A stretch of DNA of 64,000 bases, from the NCBI GenBank assembly GCA_013398275.1, contig VZSE01008494.1, positions 541,466-605,465 on the forward strand. The letters are read 5' to 3'. The notes under the pieces were generated by a model that was not told where the DNA came from, searched no databases, and was given only the letters and a program-made list of their open reading frames with translations. Below are positions 11,671 through 23,633 of the stretch, piece after piece; the stretch's first letter is position 1; each line of letters begins with the position of its first letter. The DNA comes from Promerops cafer. Its lineage: Eukaryota > Chordata > Aves > Passeriformes > Nectariniidae. The translations under genes were made by a program, and so were the position numbers.

Positions 11671-14612
11671 TGGTAAAAACAGTATCATCAGTCATCCTGC
11701 TCGCTGCTACTCTCTAGGCTGAAAAGAGATGCCCTGTTGCTCACGTGTCAGAAAGTGCACGGGGATCATTTGCAACAACACCTGAAGAACTGGGAAAACA
11801 GGGATTTGCTTTGAGCACTCTCACCTTGCTCAAGAGATCTGTGTTGGGATGCAGTCACCTGCATGGGAGGACAGGACACAGGGATGGCTCAAGCCCAAGA
11901 GGCGGAGCGCTGCACCCTGGGGCATTGTCTCTGGTGCTCTCCTTGCTCTTCCTGCAAAGGGATTCACAAGACTTTGCCCTGTCCAAGCCACTGCTGGCTT
12001 CACCAGGGGCAAGATTCCTCCTCCTCACCCCACTGCCCCTGTATCACTACCCCTAGGTCCTAAAAAAAAAGAGACACACTGGGGTTTTCACAGCACCCAG
12101 GTACTCAACTAGATGCCAGATCTTTCCTCTGTATGCAGCTACCTCTTCCCATCAGCCATTTAGCAGCAATGAAACCAAAGCTTAGGTATCCAAATCACAC
12201 TTAAGCGAGATGCTCAATGTGGCCCAAAGCAGATGGTGATCTAAAAGGGCCACTGGAAACAAGTCTGTATGCAGCCACTCCACGGCAGCCCTCCTGGACC
12301 CGCCAGCCTGTGGCACAGCTGGTTACCCACGCCACACTTGCTTTCTTTGCCCAGCCTGCCTGCTCAGGAAGCCAGCATGGCACTGGCAAGGTTATCCACG
12401 GAGGAACAGCTGCTGCAGAGGTACCAAAGCACCTGCTAAAAGTGGGCTGCTTCTCTTCATCCTGGTGGGAAAGGCCACGGCTGGGCAAGCAAAGCCCACC
12501 TGGAGGCACCTTCAAGACTTGCTTCCTCACAGAAGGTGCTGCAAGGTTTTTGTTTTTAAAAGGCTTGCGTTGCAGATGAAGGGCAAGCTGCAGATACACC
12601 CTGAAGACAACCTGAAAGGACAAGCAGGAGTCTCATGCAAGATATCCTCGTGTTAAGTACTCAGGGAATGCTAATGAATGAGGAAGAAAGAGGAAATTTA
12701 TCAAAGCAAGCCAGGATAGATTTTAGTCACAACACCACCAGAAACTATACAGCAAAGGCTGGGATTTTTGCGAGGGAAGGCAACACAACACACTTCTCTT
12801 CAGTTTGAATGAAGTTGTCAAAACCCATGAACAGTTCCTTGAAAAGAGTCCAACAAGTAGCTTCACTAGCTAGACATCCATATGTATCTAACAGGCTGAC
12901 TTAGGCTGTCATCTTCTCATTTTGCTGCGATAACTAGACTTGGTTCGTTATTTAAAACAGGCAGTGTTACAAAAATGAAATCACCTTATAAACCAGAAGC
13001 ATTCTCCTCCATTTCCTTTTTCTATTTCCCTCTCTGAGTCTATAAAATTTGTAACACTGATAAACTGAAACACAGTCATGATTTCAACTCAAGCTGATCT
13101 GATTCAATGAGAAACTTGCTGCCAGAGGAAATAAATAATCCTGATGTATTTTTTTGTTTTTCTGATGAAAAGCAGTTGAAGAAAAAAGCTAAGTTAGCTT
13201 AGGAGATGCCAGATCATCTTTGTTTTATTCTGTGATCGCTTCAGATCCCTATGAAGAGGGAGCAATCCACCCCAGGGATCCAGCACTATTTAGCTAATGA
13301 TGCCAACATACAGCCCAAGTCAGGACTATTTTCTGCAGTGTCCTACTTGTACTGATATAATGGAAACTATGGAATTCATCACTGGAGCTGTATGGAGTTA
13401 TATGTATTTCACTTGAGGATTTTTTATGCTTTTTACTGTTAAATTGCCCTATTTCTTCTTCCACTGGATGAATGCCCTTTTGCTGATGCCAGTACTCTAG
13501 GATGAAATAAAGAACTCAGGCACAAGAAACACTTACTGGACAATGTGTCTTTAACGAGGGATAAATTATTACTTTTGTAAAGTCACCAGAGGTTTTTACT
13601 TGCTTTGTACAGAAAAGTCAGCTACTCTTCTTGAAGGCTTAAAAACGTCAGCTTCAGTGGAAATGCTTTAAAACTGGTGTGACTTGGTAATCTGCAAAAT
13701 TAGCGTTCTCACAGGGCCTCAGAGAAAGGTCTTTAGTGGAATCCTGAAACTGTACCTGAATAAAACTTGGCTAAACCCCAGCTGTGAGAACAAAAAGGTG
13801 TTTTACCCTCAGAATAGGGGGGCCCTAGATCTGCTAAGGTGGTCTGCTTTGATTTCCAAACTCCTGTTGTCAAGGGTACAGATATTAGTCTACTGACGTT
13901 TAAAAAGATATTTATAATTTTTAAATTTGCTACTTTATACTCTAAGATTCACCCCTTTTGCACCACAATTTTCTGACAAGAGGCAGATACTTTCTGAAAA
14001 CAAACATATTGGTATTTTCCTTGATGGACAGCAAACATGTTGTTTACTGATGCACATATTTTAAAAATATAACTGAGAGAAATTACTCTCAAGATAGAAA
14101 TATATGTATGTAAACACTCAAAGTTAACTGTAAACTTTTTGCAAGTAGACTATTACAGTAAATACAATAAAGTCTTCGATTTGTCCCATATGTCATAATA
14201 CTACAAATATTTCCCCAACATGCTCTGAACAACAATAGGGCTACTTGTTAAGACACATGAGGAGAAAAGAAAAGGGTGCAACTGTTTTGTTTTTAAAGAG
14301 ATGTTGTGCAAGGAACTGAAGCTTGGATTACTTAGTTAAGAAGAAATAAAATGCAATTACTTCCTGGAAGATATATAATAATATTAAGAGAATTCTCAAA
14401 TGTCAATCAGGACCAAAGTTTTTTCTTTTTTGTCTGAGAGCAATAATTATTTCAGACTGCATCAGAGCACTATTAGTTTCAAAATTACCAATCATTACTT
14501 ATAAAACACACTTAAGAAACTGGAAAAATTGAATAAAAATGTATTCCTCCCTCACCCTGTACTTAACTGAGCAAGTGACAGTGATATAGCAGCTAGTTTT
14601 CTTTAGTGATGC

Positions 14613-14640
14613 TGGTGGTGGTGGTGGTGGTTGTGGTGGG
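14613..14640 (+). repeat. TGG trinucleotide microsatellite
   Basis: Six perfect TGG units (14613-14630) are followed by TTG and two more TGG units. It is a short, G-rich, potentially polymorphic tract in the intron between the two EPHA6 exons. Confidence 0.9.
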
Positions 14641-17342
14641 GAGATTCATGCAGCTTGGAACTGAAAAACACTCACTTTAGATTAGGAAAATGTAATTTTA
14701 CAGCTATACTGAGTGGCAAGGGGACTTTGCAGGTGTAGACCTGAAAACAGACATTGATGTATTCTCTAAAATTAACTGTGTTTCTTGTTGAAGGAATCCT
14801 ATGAATATTATTAACTTCTGTGGCAATAAATAATAAAAACATAGAAAACCCCTTGCAATATTTTCCTACCAGTCTTGACTCAAGTCTCTCTCACTTGTGT
14901 TTTAGTTCATGATGAGCTGTTGCCTTCCAGATATAACTGGACTGGTTTAAAACACCAGGGTCACTACCTACTCTTTACTGCCCCTGCCAAAATCTTCTAC
15001 CCCTGCTGCTGAGCTGGCGCAGCACATGGGCCCCTCCTCATCACCTTCAGAACAAAGACAGCAGTATTAGGACAAAATCCTGAGAAAAGACGCATGGGGA
15101 AAGTGAGGGTGACAGAAGCACACGGAGAAGGCTCAGGTATTCCACCCTGCTTTTGGGGTGGTAGGCCTGAGTGCCAGCAGAGATGCTGCAATGTCCTCAG
15201 CTGAGGCTCTGGGGTGTGCAGTGGGAAACAGAAGCTGAGCTGTGCCTTGATCATTATTAAACTTCTCATCTGCCCCAGAAGGACTTGGTACCCTGCCAAG
15301 CCATATCCTAACACAGCTTCAGGCACCATGTCTGGGCTTTAAACTAGCTTACAGTAAGCTCTCAAAACAAAAGTAAAACCCACCCTGAAAGAAAACCACC
15401 CAAACAGTAAAAGCCAACACACTTAGACAGCCACCACCAATAAATAAGCACTAAACCCCCAAACAAACATAAAAAGAAAATCCCATGGCATTTGCAGAAT
15501 TGGAAATTACAGCCTTCACCTACAGGGTTTGAACTGCACTAGAAACTGGGAGAGACAGGCTCTTGACCTTCATTTTTTTTTTAACAAGAGATGTTCACCT
15601 AACTTGCTTGTGCCTCTCTGAGCTCTGACGATGCTGCTCAGGCCATAGGCATTCATAAACACCTTCCTCTGGGATGGCAGCTCCTTCCCTGTGCCAATGC
15701 ACCAGCAGGACAGACTGGATGTGTACCTGTCCATTCTGAGAAGGGCAGAGAGCAACACCACTGTGCAGGAGGCACAGTGGACACCAGAGTCTGGCTTAAC
15801 TCTCTCTCAGTAGCTGGCTCTGGTTCTGTCTGCACAGAAAAGCCTACTTCATGAGTGTTCCAGAGCTCAGTGTGTTTCCCAATACCATGCTGGACCACAT
15901 TTACCTGGGTTTTTTAAGTGAGGCCAAGGGGAAAAATGAACATCAAGAAATGCTGGTATCAGATTTTTCATGCTATAACCCACCCTGGCTATGGCTCCAA
16001 AAGACTCTGGCACACCTATTTAATAAACTGGGAAGTGCTTGCATGACTCACCCCCCCAGACCTCTTTGATCTGACAGCACCAGTGACTCCAACGCTGCCT
16101 AAGGCTGCCTTCTCCTTCCCTGCAGCACAGCTTCCAACAGCCATGCTCCTTTGCCTGGTGAAAATCAAAGGCAGAGTTCAAGGGGCCCAATTCTGCTCCA
16201 AGTGCCTCCTGCGGGCAAACACAGAGCTGCCAAGGGCAATCTCCTTTGACAGAGAGCATGTCTCCAACAGGAACAGACTTTTTCTTTCTCTTTTTGAAGT
16301 GGAAACTTGGGAAGCTAGGAAGGACATCTGTATTCACTGGGAAAGGCACAAAAGCCACTATCATCCCTATATGAGGCAAAGTACTTCCCTACAGTGTGGA
16401 AGTCACCACTGCACCATTGTCCAGTGGCTCTGAGCATGTATGCTTCTTCCTCCATTGCTTAAGTTCCTTGGAAGCCCCAGCTACTCCTGCACCAGTAGTT
16501 CAACTCCATTTCAGTAATTTTCAACCACTTCTGCACCACAAAAATTACATTTGGAGCATGACAGTCCCAGCTCAGATCTGTGCTATATTCACCAGGACCA
16601 GCTAGGGGCATGGAAATTGTGGCCTTAAGTATCTGAAACATAAACTGAACAAGGGACTTTCAAGGTACAGCTGACAGGACAGCTCATGGATGGCAGGAGA
16701 AGGGTAAAACTAGTGATTCTGATTACACCAACTCCACTCTGGACACCCAGTTCCCCAATGTGCCTGTTATACTGCCTGCTCCCTACACCCAGGGGATAAG
16801 TTCTACATTTTGGAGAAGCAGTTTCCATCACAGAGTTCTGAGAATAGTGACCATCTGCAGGCAGATTGGAAAAACAAGGCTCTCTCCTGGCTGGTTTACT
16901 GAAAATGAGCTTCAAGATGACACCAAGCAGGACCACAGAGATTCTATCCATGCCTACTGGACTATTCTATCCATGCTGGCAAGGACTACCTGCTGTTTAC
17001 TCCGCGTGCGTGCCCCATGCTGGTACCCATGCACACCGACACGGATGTCTGATGCCATGCTGCTGGCTGAGTCCACCCAGGAGTGCAGGGGGACAGACAG
17101 AGCACCTGCTCATTACAAAAACTCTTCCTGGCTTGGGTGTCAGCTTTCAAAGCAAAAAGCACTGAAAAGTCTCTTCTCCAGTAAGCGCAAGTACGGTGGA
17201 CAAAGACAGTGACATTACAAGTGTGTCAAGACTAGTTCAGACTCCGGTGCAGAGCCTGAAAAAGCACATTGGTTAGTATCATAATGTCTAGTCATAGTAC
17301 AGGAACAGCTTGAAAGGATTAAAAACAACCCTATAAGCACAT

Positions 17343-17348
17343 GCTTAC
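17343..17348 (-). other. EPHA6: Splice donor of the Cys-rich exon (GTAAGC)
   Basis: ACAA|GTAAGC on the minus strand follows the MACT codons. The donor splits an Arg codon after its first base (phase 1), consistent with the GA that opens the next exon. Confidence 0.9.
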
Positions 17349-17504
17349 TTGTACAGGCCATTGTAGGTGGGTCTGATTCCTTCCTAAAATAGTGTTCTTC
17401 ACACAGGCAAGATGTGGATGCTTCATCAAGTGTGTAGCTGTGAGGGGGACATTTGCTGCAGGATGGACTGTGGGGTGAAGCTTTGAAGAACCCAGGTCTG
17501 CATA
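17349..17504 (-). CDS. EPHA6: EPHA6 internal exon: EGF-like / cysteine-rich segment of an EphA receptor ectodomain
   Basis: This internal exon of an Eph receptor tyrosine kinase encodes about 52 residues of the extracellular cysteine-rich region between the ephrin-binding domain and the first FN3 repeat. That region acts as a rigid spacer and helps receptors cluster at the plasma membrane after binding GPI-anchored ephrin-A ligands. Seen directly: the frame opens with CRPGFFKASP, continues through CPPHSYT and the ESDPPTMACT signature, and contains six cysteines. It is preceded by a pyrimidine-rich tract and CAG, and followed by GTAAGC. The 156-bp length is the usual one for this Eph exon. It begins with two bases completing a split codon and ends with the single A of a split Arg codon, which the next exon completes as AGA, giving the expected ACTRPPSAP junction. 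The frame shows no stop or frameshift. Assignment to EPHA6 rather than EPHA3/4/5/7 rests on remembered paralogue differences. Eph-family membership is near certain; the paralogue is likely. Confidence 0.92.
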
Positions 17505-17524
17505 CTGTGAAAAGAAGAACCACA
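17505..17524 (-). other. EPHA6: Splice acceptor (polypyrimidine tract and AG) of the Cys-rich exon
   Basis: Read on the minus strand, GTTCTTCTTTTCACAG directly precedes the exon. The pyrimidine run and CAG make a strong acceptor. It fixes the exon start at 17504 in phase 1. Confidence 0.88.
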
Positions 17525-20500
17525 GGCTAAGCGCTCCCATCATAAAATTAGTCTCTTCACATTTCCTTTTAAAAAATCCCCATATCTTCAGCTATAAAAC
17601 AGACAAATACTCATAAGCTATTTAGTTTGCATATTTTAAAACAGTCTATGCCACTAACAGTGCATACTTAAATATCTGCATGAAAAGAGAATGTGAATTT
17701 GTTGATTATTTCTTTTCCCTAGTATCTGCCACTGCTGGGTATATATTTTCCTTGTTGAATGCCTTAGAGGTAACATCATCTGGGCTCTGCTTTAGAAAAC
17801 ATTAGTGTGATTTTTTTTTTTTTCATTCAGTCTTAGGAAAACAGGTAAAATACATTTCATGGTTTTTGTTTAAGATGTTCTACACCCAGAAATCAATGTC
17901 TCAGCACACAAATAGCAACACAGTGGTGGAGGGGATCTCAAGATCGACATCTTTAAGGCATTGTGATAAGGCTACTTCCCTAGGGTCTTTCCCCCTGCAA
18001 ACCTGTGATGAATTTTAAAGTGCTCCATATGACAGGCTATTCTGGGTATAGTCTGAACCAGGCATGCTAACCATACAAGATATTTTTTCCAGCTCCAATA
18101 CGTATGCATGATGAGGCACTAGGACTTGATCTGAGAGCTACTTTTTTTCTTACAAATCCATGGCTATGGGTAGCTTGGGATTTTTTTTTACGTAGTTTGA
18201 AATTAATACAGTAATATCTTGTTTCCATCCTCCTGAAACAAGTGCTTTTTCACCTATGCAAAGCTTTCTGCACTTTACCTGAGTGTGCACACTCAGCTAG
18301 AAACAGTGACAGCCACAGGTTTGCAAGTGTTTTTTTAAGAAAAAACCCAGCTGCCTCTGTATCATACCATAATATACAGAATTACAAATGCACCGTTAGC
18401 AAAAGGAGGCAATGTTGATTTTCAGTTTGTCTCAAAAAGCAGAGACATGGAGACATGTTAAAGCAGCTCTAAAGTGCTGTTACCTTTCTTCCTTCTGAAT
18501 TGCTTTAAAATATTTCTGTCCACTGTGATATTAATGATGCACAGATCTGCTATCAGACTTGAAGAAGTTACCTGGAAATCCCAGAGCTTTTCCATCTGCA
18601 TTCAAACTTTCCCAGTTGTAATTAGCTTGCAAAGAAAATGAGTTCACAGTGAAAGCACTAATATTATCCCATCAGGAATGTCCCAGACAATCACAGCATG
18701 TGCTAAAACTCAGCAAGTGATGACAGAATTCATCTTCACCATAGGTAAGGTATAGGTTTTTACTAGTGATCCCTTTCCTCTGATGGACCAGCTAGGACAA
18801 TTGCTTCTAAAGTTGGCTCTGCTTCCTGCAGTACCAGAGAAACTCCCTTGACATCTTCCCTTTTACGTCAGTACTTTCTTCACCAAAGGTGAGACACTTG
18901 CACATCAATTCCCAACTCCCAGAGCTGAACAGTAGGTCTTTGGTGATGAAGATCACTCATGCATCAAATGTGTGACTCAAGAGCATCCAACAGACCTCCC
19001 CCAAGCCCCAGCTCCACAGTCTTGCCCGGACCATGCCCCTCTCACAGCAGGCCCCACGCATGGAGCAGGTCCCAAGCTCAGCACAGGTCACCAGGTCACC
19101 ATCATGGATCTGCAGCCTCTCTGCCCTGCTCTACAGGGTGATCATCTCCCTTCTGACCTCCCCAGTCCAAGCACCCTCCCACTCTATTCCACAGCTTCCC
19201 TTTCTTCCCACGACACAGGCAGAGTACAACTGGTTTGACTGGAGGGATTTACAGGTTTTAAAAAAAAACATTTTCCAAAACTGCTCATCATGCAACTAGT
19301 GTTCCATTCCTAGGCTGTAGTATCCACCTGCAGGGTGCAGTTGCTCTGCTTTGTGCCCAGACACCAGGACCAGTGAACAGATGTAGAGCTGAATCAGTTC
19401 TTGATGGCTTTTAGCAGACTTGCCACAAGCTGCCCTCATGCTTTATAGCACACCCCTCAGTTTCCAGAACATACTTAAGTTCTTTTATTTACTTTACAAT
19501 CACTTTCAAATGCTGCCCTGCCTACAGCAAGGACTGTTATATGGTCTCTGGAGAGTCTTCTGGGAGAGCAGACCACCAAATGGTTCCTCTCTAGCCCACA
19601 ATTTGTACTTCAAAGCCAAATCAAACACCCTTGCACACGCAGATAACAGAGATGGGGAAATGAAAGCATGAAACTGTGCAACATGTAACGACAGCAGTGC
19701 ATATCTAGTGTGTACTTTTAGCCCTCGCTTTTTTTAGCCCTCAAAAAAGGGCCTGAATTTATCTCATTATGTTCTATCAAGACAGACAGAAAATCATTAC
19801 AGCACAAGAGTTTACTGTGCTTCTATTTTGTGCAAAGCAGCAAATGCAAAATAAGTCAGTTTTCCTTGACAGATTTTAAACAAGGTGCAGCTTCTTGATG
19901 ATGGTATGATACGTAGCTCAGCTCAAAGGGAATGTGTGGTTTTCATGAATAAATATGGAGCCAAGAGATGCACAAGGCAAATAACCCATGTTTTAATGAG
20001 AGACGTGAAATAGAACTGACCTAGACTAATTTTTGTATGAACTACAGGCTCTCATGGGTCAGGTAAGTCCCATTTCAATTCAAAAAGTATTAGGAGGAAT
20101 ACTCAAGAGCGTTCAGTTACACTGAAGATTTCAGCGTGAGCCCTCAAAACAAACAGGCAGCAGAGCAGCATCCTCTTGGACCCAAGTGAAATATTCCTGT
20201 GTCAGTTAGAAAGGAAGAATTCAGGGACAGGAGATGGGTGATGCAAAAAAGGGGAGTACAGAAAATCAAAATAAATGCAAGAAGTGCCACAGTGAATGGT
20301 GTTGGCCGAGTCCACACCTGAAACAGATGCTTTGTGGAGGACAGGGGGATTTGCAGAGTTCCCCAGTACAGTCTTCCAGGCTCTCATGACCAGCAGCTCC
20401 TGATGGGAACCACACTTGCCCTACCACGTTCAAGAACAGAAGCAGCTGTAGCTGCGTGGGTGTCTCAGGGAGAACTTGTATCTACTGCAACACTTCCCTC

Positions 20501-22221
20501 TGTATCCTTTCCTATGTTTGTTTTGTACACAACACAAAGGAGAGGACAGCCTGTGAGATGGTTCAAGCAGCAATTGTTCAACAGACAGAGATGCTGTGAT
20601 GAAATGGACCCTGTTTAGATGAAAGCTGACCCAGGGGCACCTACGCCTCCACACTGCACAGCAAATACCACAGTAGGTGGATGAGCATAGTCTTGGCTGA
20701 GCTGAACAGCCAAAAGCAGGAGCTGGTACCCTGTTCATTTTCTGCCACTGGTGGCAATGTCTCAGACATTTTGCAAATTTGTTTCAGAGCAGAACAGGGC
20801 CAAAACCAACTTACCTTGCATGTATCTTGGGTTTTGGTCTCTTATCTTACCATTCCTCTTCTGACAGTTAATCTTATAATCTCATCATGAAGTATACATG
20901 ACTTTATTTAAAATTACATGGGTGTCTGATGTTTAATTCCTAATTAAATCTTATTTTAGTCTTCTTATATTTTTATCTCAGTATTTCCAATTCACCAGCT
21001 ATTGAAAGGATACACAGAACTAGCACAGTACAGTCATAGAGATAATGGTACTATCTCTCTTTTAAAGGGGATAGGAAATCAGGAGAAATAAGATGAGCTT
21101 AAGACTCCCCATAATCTGCTGCAAGCCAGCTGAAAAGAAATGAAATCTAGTTAGAAGCTGTTGATGAGATCTGCTTCTTTCTTTTTAATATTAAAACTCT
21201 TTAACTGATTAACAGCCAGTGATGTGTGAAAATAGTCTTTAAATTAAATTGGTTGCTACAAAAAAATTATTATTTTTAGAGACGGCAAATATGCCATAAA
21301 CAACCTGCTAGTGTTAGGTACAAGTGGGATGTGTTTCTGTTAGTAGCACATCCATTATTAGCAAATCGATTTCACTCTTTTTATTTTAATAGCAACCACA
21401 AAATGTGGCATGCACAGAGCATTAACATCTGTGCAGCCTCCTGCTGCACACTTTAAAGGGGCCAGAGAGAGATGGCCGTGGTGAAGGATGGCAGCAAGAG
21501 CATCCTGGGATTGCAATGGCATGAGCTGATCCCTTAAACCAACAGCAGTCAGATTAGAAACTTTGTACCTTGCAGAGGGGAGCCCACAAGAGCCATGCTG
21601 GAAGACACTGGCTCCTGGAAGGAATGTGGATGGATGGAGGTAGAACCACTGGTCCTCTGACAATGAAAACTGGCCTGTGAACAACATGCTGAATGTGCCA
21701 TACTATAGACAGTGAGTACCAGTGAAGAGACAAAGCAAAAGGAGGAGAGAACAAGCAGTAACACCAACCATCTGGGACTACTAGCCAGATTATTTTCTGC
21801 AAGCCTTAACATCAAATGATTTGCAGCTGCATCCCTGTAACCATCCCTTCCCTGAGCTTTGGCTGAAGAGTGCAGCCAAAGGCAGGGCTACTCTCCTCTC
21901 CAGCTGCCCCATGCCTTCACTCCACACTGACCCAAGGCAACACATGCTAGAGGCAAGGACCGCATCCGAGGCTTTCCATACTCACATGACCTTCTCAGTA
22001 AAACCACCCAACTATCACAGGATCACAGAATCATTACAGCTGGAAAAGACCTCCAAGATCATCGAGTCTAACCTTTGACTGAACACCATGTAAGCTAAAC
22101 CATAGCACCAAGTGCCACATCCAGTCATTTCCTGAACACTCCTAGGGATGGTGACACCACCACTTCTGTTTTATGCCTGTTTTAATCCTTGAAAACCCTT
22201 TCAGTGAAGAAATTCTTCCTG

Positions 22222-22479
22222 ATGTCCAACCTGAATATCGCCTGGTGCAGCTTGAGGCCGTTTCCTCTCATTCTGTCATCAGTTGCCAGGGAGATGATTT
22301 CGTTCCTAAAGTATGTCCGGCCTTCCTGGACCCCTTTGTTATTAAAGACTGTATCTGAACCAGTGTCCTGAACAGGCCAATCCAGAAGTCCAAGGCAGGT
22401 TCTGTAGACCCCTTTCCTTACTTCACCAAGAATAGAAAGATTTATAATTCCTCGGTCACAATGCCCAAGGCGGCCTTCG
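22222..22479. repeat. First copy of a 258-bp exact direct duplication flanking an N
   Basis: This segment starts ATGTCCAACCTGAATATCGC and ends GCGGCCTTCG. Read base by base, it matches 22481-22738 with no difference I can find. Its offset from the second copy is 259 bases, exactly the copy length plus the single N. It lies within the CR1 remnant. Confidence 0.92.
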
Positions 22480-22480
22480 N
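22480..22480. other. Single ambiguous base (N), probable assembly join
   Basis: This is the only non-ACGT base I saw in the window. It sits precisely between two identical 258-bp copies, the pattern expected when two contigs with overlapping ends are abutted by a minimal gap instead of being merged. Confidence 0.9.
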
Positions 22481-22738
22481 ATGTCCAACCTGAATATCGC
22501 CTGGTGCAGCTTGAGGCCGTTTCCTCTCATTCTGTCATCAGTTGCCAGGGAGATGATTTCGTTCCTAAAGTATGTCCGGCCTTCCTGGACCCCTTTGTTA
22601 TTAAAGACTGTATCTGAACCAGTGTCCTGAACAGGCCAATCCAGAAGTCCAAGGCAGGTTCTGTAGACCCCTTTCCTTACTTCACCAAGAATAGAAAGAT
22701 TTATAATTCCTCGGTCACAATGCCCAAGGCGGCCTTCG
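22481..22738. repeat. Second copy of the 258-bp exact direct duplication
   Basis: This is identical by eye to 22222-22479. Beyond its right end the sequence continues ACCACCACAGCTCCCACC into the endonuclease-like part of the CR1. Beyond the left copy's left end the sequence continues into the CR1 3' tail. The non-duplicated flanks therefore together make one CR1 copy. Confidence 0.92.
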
Positions 22739-23619
22739 ACCACCACAGCTCCCACCAGTCCTACTCTCTTCATAAGCAGCAGGTCTAGCAGGGCACTGCC
22801 CCTGGTAGGCTCACTCACCAGGTGTGTCAGGAAGTTAATATTCCACACACTCCAGGAACCTCCCAGACCAGCCTCCTCTCCACTGTGCTGCATTTCTAGT
22901 AGACATCCAGGAAGTTGAAGTGTACCACAAGAACAAGGGATAATGTGAAATGTCAGCCAGCTGCTTGTAGAATACTCTATCGGTCTCTTTGTCCCATAAT
23001 TAATATTAGTGAGAATTCCAGTTTTGTCCCTGTAGAGAGAGAAGCTAGGAAACATGACCCTATAAGCCTTGAAACCCCAGGAGACATAAAAAAGGTCCAA
23101 CTTATTACTCTCTTTGCACTCTTGTGATGCTGGGAGGATAAGCTCACAGTACTTAAGCTCTTAGGATCAGTAAAGTGACCTTTCATATGTCCCAAAACAT
23201 AAAACTCAAACAGGAATTACAGTGTGTCCCTTGCAGAGCACCAAATTAGTCTCCACAGTAATCAGAAACCACAAGTATAACTCATAAGGTAGTGCCACAA
23301 ATCCATAAATAAAGCTAAAGGACTAAATCTAACAAAAATTAATGAGAATAAGGGTGCCTACCCTAGATGGAGCACAGGTTATCTGGCTGAACCTAGGGTT
23401 TCCTCCCCAGCCTGGAAAGCCCCTTTGCTTCTCCTTCACATGCTCAGTCCCATTTACCTTTCCAGACCACCAACTTCTTCAGACAGGGACACACAGCTCA
23501 AATTGTCACAGCTTTTTAAGGTAACCACAGCGTAAAACTCTCTGCCCCATGGACAGACCCATAGCCCACAATGAGGCAGCTCTCAGCTGAAACACAAGCA
23601 GGATATGGAGGAATGTGCA

Positions 23620-23633
23620 GTGTGTGTGTGTGT
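23620..23633 (+). repeat. Short GT dinucleotide repeat, seven units
   Basis: Seven perfect GT units are followed by CTGTTTT. The tract is below the length usually needed for high polymorphism. Confidence 0.85.

Larger units (their letters stand above)
11645..17348 (-). other. EPHA6: Complete intron between the Cys-rich and FN3-1 exons
   Basis: This is a 5704-bp phase-1 GT-AG intron with both borders visible. Between 11750 and 12660, and again between 15000 and 17200, it is richer in G and C, with overlapping open frames on both strands that look like composition effects. From about 12900 to 14900 it is AT-rich. A TGG microsatellite lies at 14613. I see no RNA gene or convincing nested exon. 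Confidence 0.88.
22014..22925 (-). mobile_element. CR1 LINE remnant, 5'-truncated and probably internally deleted
   Basis: This is a non-LTR retrotransposon fragment of the CR1 clade, oriented on the minus strand with its 3' end at low coordinates. Seen directly: the 3' terminus near 22014-22035 reads, on the minus strand, as two near-copies of the 8-base CR1 tail motif (ATTCTGTG then ATCCTGTG). Just before it is the typical GACTCGATGATCTTGGAGGT tail. A decayed endonuclease-like segment, FLTHLVSEPTRGSALLDLL, occurs at about 22833-22777, followed by LGHCDR where active copies usually carry LGHSDH. A C-terminal-type segment, RGNGLKLHQ...FRLDIRKNFFTERV, follows within a short distance and ends at TAA near 22185. 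The reverse transcriptase core expected between these is missing. The element is dead. The stretch 22222-22738 is affected by the N-flanked duplication, so the true length is probably about 259 bp shorter. Confidence 0.85.

Noticed and set aside
12201..12623. 140-codon minus-strand and 120-codon plus-strand overlapping frames
   Set aside because: They are open in both directions over the same GC-rich stretch, which indicates low stop-codon density rather than coding.
16760..17212. 150-codon plus-strand frame next to the Cys-rich exon
   Set aside because: It is antisense to the intron and has no recognisable motif; overlapping minus-strand frames occur in the same region.
22456..23100. 214-codon minus-strand frame containing an unknown residue
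   Set aside because: It spans the N and the duplicated CR1 segment. Its C-terminal part is decayed CR1 sequence and its end is created by the assembly join.
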